DNA of 64,000 bases from Glebionis coronaria (Eukaryota; Streptophyta; Magnoliopsida; Asterales; Asteraceae), in NCBI GenBank assembly GCA_025667525.1, contig CM046875.1, positions 202,716,125 through 202,780,124 of the forward strand, read 5' to 3'. A program made the translations under genes and the position numbers. Shown here one piece after another: positions 58,698 through 64,000 of the stretch. The notes under the pieces were generated by a model. The model was not told the DNA's origin and searched no databases. It saw nothing but the letters and a program-made list of their open reading frames with translations. The first letter of the stretch is position 1. Every line of letters starts with the position of its first letter.

Positions 58698-60312
58698 CTA
58701 AAAACCCAAGGGAGTGTGATCATCAAAGAATGTAGGCTTAAAAATGGAGAACTCATCATCATTATATTCATCATAAATTGGTGTATCAAAAAGAGGTGGT
58801 TCATCATAACTAGAAACCTCATTTGCTTCTTCATTGTGGTGGAAAAGTGGGTTATCAAATGATGTTTCAAAAAGAGGATTGGAATGTATCACAAAATCAC
58901 CAAAGTTAAGCTCTTGAGGTTCATGAATATCCAATGAGGAAGTAATGGAGGCTATAGTCTCAACATAGGGAGGATCATAATTCCCACTTATGCAATCTTC
59001 ATAAAAATATTCATCACAAACTTCATCAAGAATATCAACTTGATTCTCCTCCTTATCAAGAACATGAATATGCTTCACCGTCTCGGGCTCATTGGATTTC
59101 TTAGACAACTTCCCCATGTTAAACACAACTTTTTCATCTTCTACCCGCATTGTGAGTTCACCTTCTGCCACATCAATAAGAGTACGACCCGTCCTCAAGA
59201 AAGGCCTTCCAACAATAAGAGGCACTCTCGGGTCCATATCATAGTCAAAAACAACAAAATCCACGGGAAATGTGAATTTATCAACTCCAACAAAAACATC
59301 TTCCGTAATTCCCACCGGATAAGCTATTGAACGGTTTGCTAATTCAAGTGTCACTTTGGTAGGTGTGAGTTCGGGAAGTGAAAGTCTTTTCCAAACTGAC
59401 AAAGGCATTAAATTTATGCTTGCCTCAAGATCTGCAAGTGCCATGAAATTCTCAACCCTCGGGAAATTGCAAGGAATCAAAAACCATCCCGGATCATCAA
59501 GCTTAGTAGGCAACTTCTTAAGCAACACCGCGGAACAATTTTCGTTCAATGAAGCATTAGGCAAATCAACCAATTTCTCTTTGTTCGAAAGAAGGTCCTT
59601 AATCATCTTGGCAAACTTAGGAATATTAGCTAAAGCCTCCGCAAACGATATATTGATATTCAATTGCTTAAACATCCTCAAGAAGTTTGACACTTGTATA
59701 TCATCTTTGTTCTTAAGCTTCTCCTTTCTCAATCTAGAAGGATATGGAAGACTTGGTTTTAGTGTAGGTTGAGTGGTAGTTGTTAAAGTACTCTCTTTGT
59801 TGGTTTCTTCATTGATAGGTGTGGAAGGTGAAGGAGTAGTAGGTGTAGGTTTTGAAGGTCTAGAACTAGAAGATGAAGGCTTGTCACAAGGAGGAACCGT
59901 AGTAGGAGTCACCAAAGGAGTTTTAAGAGGAATTGAAGGGTCATTGGTCTTTTTTCCGCTCCTTGTAGTTATTGCATTTACATTTTCCCTTAGATTGGTT
60001 TGAGTGTTGGAGGGTAAACCACCTTGTGGTCTTTGATTTAGAAGCAACATAAATCTCTTGTTTGTTTCATCATGCATTTCCCTCATTCTCTTCTCATTGG
60101 CTTGAAACCTCCTTTCATTCTCTTGATTCATTTTGTGAAGAAGCTCAATGGTGTTAAAATCATGTGGCACATTCCCTAGAAATCCTTGTTGTTGGAAAGG
60201 TGGAGGGTGATTGTAAAACCCTTGGTTTTGAAAGTGGTTTCCTTGATATTGAAAGTTATTGGGTGCTTTATAGTTGTTTTGCCCTTGGTAATTTCCCCTT
60301 GACCCTTGATTT
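58698..60312 (-). CDS. Ty3/gypsy (Athila/Tat-like) gag C-terminus and aspartic protease, active site altered
   Basis: The frame is open from about 60313; there is no clear ATG start, since it was the continuation of gag before a frameshift. Order: a Gln/Asn-rich linker, LLHKMNQENERRFQANEKRM helix, NAITTRSGKK motif (conserved just before protease in this lineage), a Pro/Thr-rich segment, then a retropepsin-like domain. The expected active-site triplet Asp-Leu-Gly reads Asp-Leu-Glu (ADLEASINLMP; codon CTC on the plus strand at 59424-59426). The flap/ILG region LIVGRPFLRTGRTLIDVAEG is intact near residue 315. The protease would cut the polyprotein, but the Gly-to-Glu change should abolish this. 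The ORF ends in TAG and, unusually, no RT follows. Lineage assignment is from motif memory. Confidence 0.8.
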
Positions 60313-61509
60313 CTTTAAAGCAATTATGGAGGTTTTGTTTGATTTTGGGTGGGTTGATGGGGTGCAGGGTGGAGAAAGGTAATTGTTTGACTTGTAAGAG
60401 AGATGGTTAGGTTTGATGTTGGGTTTAAAGTGCTCTCTTTGTTCATCTTGATAAGAATAGCCTTCACTTTGAAAGTTTTGAACTTTATCACATTGCAAAT
60501 ATGAGTGAGGTCCTCCACATGTCTCACAACTTAGGGTAATGGCATTAACGTCATGGGAAGAAGAATTGTTCAGGGAAACTTTCACAAGAGCTTGAATCAT
60601 CTCTTGGTTCATCTTTTGATTCTTGTCAATTGCTTGAAGTATTTCATTATGACTCTTGAGGAGTTGATTATTAATGGATGTATGAGCACTCTCTTGAACA
60701 ACATGGACTACCGCATCTCTTTTGTTATTTGTTTGAACCATGGATTTTGTCTCAATGATATCCCATGCATCTTATGTGGATTTTGAAAGAATGTTCCCAC
60801 CCCCGGCCGAGTTAAGGTAATCTTGATGGTGAGATCTCAAAGCATTGTAGAAGGTGTTTATTTGGTGAACTTGGTTAAATCCATGATTTGGGCACTTTCT
60901 CAACAACTCTTTGAACTCTTCCCAAGCCTCACTAAAGTTTTAGTCTTGCTTTTGTTTAAATCCTATGATTTGGTTTCTCAAGGCGGTGGTTCGTGAAGGA
61001 GGAAAGAACTTATTCACAAATTTCTTATTTAAGTCCTCCCAAGTGAAAATGCTCCTAGATGGTTGCTTGTCTAACCAACTCCGAGCATTACCCTCTAAGG
61101 AGAAAGGGAATAGGATCAACTTAATAGCCTCAGGATGGACCCCATTATACTTAAGTATATTGCAAAGTGACATGAATCTCTTGATATGTTCATAGGGGTC
61201 ATCCATGGGTCTTCCTAAGAATGGAATAGAAGAAACCATATTGATCATGTTTGTCTTAAGCTCAAAAGTGTTTGCGGGTATCTTGGGTATAACAATAGCA
61301 TCCACATTTCCCTCCACATTTGATTGGAGGATCTCAATTAATGGTCTATTATCAACGGCGGCAATGACTTCTTGTAAGTTGTTCAAAGCACGATGCTCGG
61401 GATTGGCTTGATGGATGGTGTTTTTCTTGTTCTTTTTCTTCCTTTTGGGAGGATGGGGTTGTACACCAAAAGGTATATGTGCACACGCTCGAGTGCGCAT
61501 GCAACTCAA
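60268..61509 (-). pseudogene. gag: Athila/Tat-like gypsy gag with two nonsense codons
   Basis: Starts at the ATG 61507-61509. The N-terminus is basic (PKRKKKNKK). The capsid-like retrotransposon gag region follows (FELKTNMINM, DDPYEHIKRFMSLCNILKYNGV, LFPFSLEGNARSWLDKQP, FTWEDLNKKFVNKFFPP). Stops at 60940-60942 (TAA) and 60772-60774 (TAA) interrupt one continuous frame that runs to 60268. The nucleocapsid knuckle CETCGGPHSYLQC (CX2CX3HX4C) is intact near 60500-60540. A frame change near 60315 then leads into the protease frame. The protein would package element RNA; this copy is broken. The sequence type is familiar to me from Asteraceae gypsy elements. Confidence 0.85.
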
Positions 61510-62210
61510 CTCGAGGAGTGATAAAGAGATTTTGTTACCCTTTTTATATTACCTTTCGTTCCTCGACTCACTCGAATTGATTTTCGATTAAAACGTAAGA
61601 TTATATTTGTTTTTGGTTAAGATATATATTTTTTTTTGGTTTTTATGTTACTTGAATGCACGTAAAAAGATAAAAATAATACTATAACTACGTAGATACT
61701 TACTAATCTAAAACAAAGTGCAATTACCGCAATTAAAACACAAAGAACAAATATTAAATGCGCAATTAAAATGCAAACGAGAATTGTAAAAATGCTAAAT
61801 AAAATAACAAGTAAAAATGCAAAATACTAAATGCCAAAAACGTAAATGAAAAATTATCCTAAAAATGACAAATTAATTCTAAAAACCAATTTTACTTTTT
61901 AATTAACTAAATCTATTTTTTAAAACTAATTTTATTTAAAATTAAATTAATTGAAATCTAATTTATATTAAAAACTAATTTATTTTTTAAAAAAAACAAC
62001 TAATTTTAAACTTCTAAAATATATTTTTATCTCAAACTTAATAAAAGTAATTAAATAACTAATGATTAAAATAGACTTAAAATTAAAAGTTGTAAATAAA
62101 TTTTATTTAAGAAAACTGACTACCAACTAAATCAAAACTATGTATTTAATTAAATCAAAATCTGAGTATACTATATTTATTAAAAGAGGTGTAACTAAAC
62201 ACAAAAGAAG
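61510..62210 (-). other. AT-rich gag leader
   Basis: About 700 bp, very AT-rich, with an upstream in-frame stop about 60 bp before the gag ATG. No ORF or repeat of note. Confidence 0.5.
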
Positions 62211-62300
62211 AGCTAGTCCAAATGGTAAAAGCGCTTGGCTGTTAACCGTGAGGTTGAAGGATCGAACCTCGTGAGTGACACTTTTTTTTTTTTTTTTTTT
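62211..62300 (+). pseudogene. tRNA-Asn-like sequence followed by a T19 run
   Basis: GCTGTTAAC with a GTT anticodon (62241-62243) sits in a tRNA-like order. Upstream is an A-box-like AGTCCAAATGGTAAAAGCG, downstream a B-box-like GGATCGAACC (62259-62268), then 19 T residues as in a Pol III terminator. The acceptor stem does not close, the T-arm pairs poorly and the anticodon stem has one mismatch, so it is not a functional tRNA by inspection. It may be a decayed tRNA, the head of a tRNA-derived SINE, or a leader motif of the gypsy element. Confidence 0.45.
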
Positions 62301-62820
62301 ATATAATTTCTAATCAGCAAATCAATTTACACACACAAGCAACCAAATAAATCTGAATGACTCTTAACAGCGGATCAAAATTTAAACAGCAACTTAGATT
62401 GAACTTATCATCCACATTATCAATTGTGCACAAATGTTAAGTAAATAACTCAGCAAACAAAAAAGTCAATAAATATAAAACAGAAACTCCAAAATTTCCT
62501 TATTTAAACTTTACTACAAAAACAAAGTAGATGAACAGATACTCAATTTTCAGAATCAACTGTTAAAGACTCAGTTATAACCATCATAAAGAAATCCAAA
62601 CAGATAAAATCTGAAACTATCAGCAAAGTAAGGAAATTTTAACAGTCCAAACCAGATTTACTACTTAAAAGAAAATAAACAGATATTAAAACAAGCAGAC
62701 TCAAAATAAGCTAAAACAAAGAAGCAGATTCGAAAACTAAATACCAAAGCAAAATACAACTAGCAGATTAATTAAACTTAAAACAAATAATTAACTTAAC
62801 AAGAAAATAAAAGAGATTAA
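62301..62820. other. Non-coding AT-rich interval
   Basis: A-rich on the plus strand with many short aac/aag runs. I see no gene or repeat. Confidence 0.5.
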
Positions 62821-64000
62821 GAACCCGGTGTCGAAACCGTTGAGCCGAAGGTGGGCGCTGTGCCCCCTTTGTCACCGAGTACAAACACCATCTTCGAATC
62901 ATCAAACGTCTTCAACATCGAGCTCTCGAACCAAACATCGAACCAAGAACAGTAACTCTCGGACAAATTATTATTATTTGTTATTATTATTATTTTTTTA
63001 TTTTTTTTTTTTATAGTGATAATAACACGAACAGTGAATAAAAAAAAAAGATTAAAGATTAAGTTTAATTTCGACAGAAAATTAAATGAGATAGAAAAAA
63101 TCAATAAAACCAAACTTTTTTCATTAATAAAAATAAATCATTACAAAACTGAGAATTAAAGATACAAATTCCCTAATCTAATTTGCAAAAATTAAAACTA
63201 ATTTAAATCCTACTCCTAATTTAATTTAAAAACTGAAAATTAATTAAAAAAATATGCTCCCTAGAATTACAAGATATGAGGGTTTTTATAGGAAAACCCT
63301 AGGAAACCTTCTTGGTTCTCCTTGGTGGCCAAGGAAGTGAATCCTGGCCGTTTATCTCTTCTCTCTCTTTTCTTCTTTAATCTACGGCTGACATTGGTTT
63401 GGGGAACGGATTGCCAGCGTGGAAAGTAAGGACCACTTTGGTGGGAGCTTGCGAAAAATTGGGGGAATTAATTGGATTCATGTGAATTAATCCATGAGGG
63501 TAAAACCCCAATTTTTGTTGGTGATTTTTAGTGATAGGAAAAATAGGGTTTTTTTGTGGTGGCTGTAAAAGAAAAATGGGGGAGAGAATAAACAGTGAGG
63601 GGAGGGATACATTGTTTTTATCGACTGGAATAAAAAAGGGTAAAAAAAACGTTTTATATAAAAAATAAGGGAGTGGGTGATTGTGTACGCACGCATACAC
63701 GTGGGTTGGTGGGATAAACGTTTGGAATGGACAGTTTGACCAAATTTGTTTGTGAAGTGAGAATAGCTATGTTTAATTCCCTTTTCTTTGTTACCTGTTT
63801 TTTTTTTCTTTTTCTTTCGTCCTTTTCATGGGCTTGGCCCATTTTAATTTGTCCATTGTGTTAAATTGGCTTGTGGCCCAAATGTTTAATATCCGCCCCT
63901 TTTACCAATTAAATGGGCCATAATGGGCTATTGTTTATCAACAAGCAACATTAAGCTTTGAAATGGGCTTTTAAGCCCATTAACCCGAATGTGGACCCTC
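62821..64000 (-). mobile_element. Probable 5' LTR region of the Athila/Tat-like gypsy, cut by window edge
   Basis: A minus-strand TATA box (TATAAAAACC, 63281-63290) preceded by TAGGGTTTTCC suggests the LTR promoter driving gag leftward. Repeated GGGC/GCCC words (gggcttggccc, aaatgggc) and a pyrimidine run lie upstream. Neither LTR end nor a partner LTR is visible, so boundaries are unknown. Small ORFs in the region (62-107 aa) have no recognisable motif. Confidence 0.4.
63281..63290 (-). promoter_or_regulatory. TATA box for leftward gypsy transcription
   Basis: TATAAAAACC on the minus strand, about 1.8 kb upstream of the gag ATG. Confidence 0.4.

Noticed and set aside
63377..63842. Overlapping 107-, 69- and 62-aa minus frames as small genes
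   Set aside because: They overlap one another upstream of the LTR TATA box, are low-complexity, and show no motif.

Overview
This is a piece of a plant nuclear genome made almost entirely of nested transposable elements. I see no intact host gene. The accessory-ORF family behind the copia pol (4610-8988), the gypsy gag/protease type (58-61.5 kb) and the general style resemble retroelements I associate with the daisy family (Asteraceae). That placement is inference from family knowledge, not a database hit. Reverse transcriptases (copia YVDD; decayed gypsy), a TNP2/TNP1 transposase pair, CCHC knuckles, LTR/TSD structures and tRNA-iMet-type primer-binding sites are visible directly.

Layout, left to right. 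1-~11.2 kb: 3' part of a Sirevirus-like Ty1/copia element (+): end of pol with RT and RNase H, a spacer with minisatellites and candidate splice sites, a long but broken accessory ORF in the envelope position, repeated polypurine tracts and a long 3' LTR. 11242-11545: a promoter-bearing copia-type LTR segment with four inverted repeats around its TATA box. 11862-16260: a complete gag-only copia element on the minus strand with two 594-bp LTRs that look identical and a perfect 5-bp TSD. 17082-18854: a 1.77-kb foldback element with Mutator-like 9-bp TSD. 20225-47590: a CACTA (En/Spm) transposon with TTA TSD. It carries a TNP2 pseudogene (-), a TNP1-like multi-exon pseudogene (+), an unassigned 121-aa ORF, a telomere-like satellite and subterminal GTGTGAC arrays. 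30101-42286: a gypsy element inside the CACTA (TSD TACAG; 3.47-kb LTRs). 47688-57342: another gypsy element, minus strand (TSD GGCCT). 57343-64000: the interrupted host element, a pol-less Athila/Tat-like gypsy on the minus strand with gag, a mutated protease and a TATA-bearing LTR-like region at the right edge.

How the pieces relate. The Athila/Tat-like element at the right appears to be the oldest layer. Its 3' tail probably continues through 47591-47687 and 18855-20224 once the CACTA and the second gypsy element are removed. The CACTA then received its own gypsy insertion. Three LTR elements have exact TSDs and similar or identical LTR pairs but no usable pol. They therefore look like non-autonomous copies moved in trans by proteins made elsewhere. 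The reading frames that survive best are the copia RT-RNase H, the gag of the 4.4-kb element, the 121-aa CACTA ORF and the gypsy gag-protease frame.

All coordinates and motifs come from reading the sequence by eye. Domain names rest on recognised motifs, and no alignment or database search was run.
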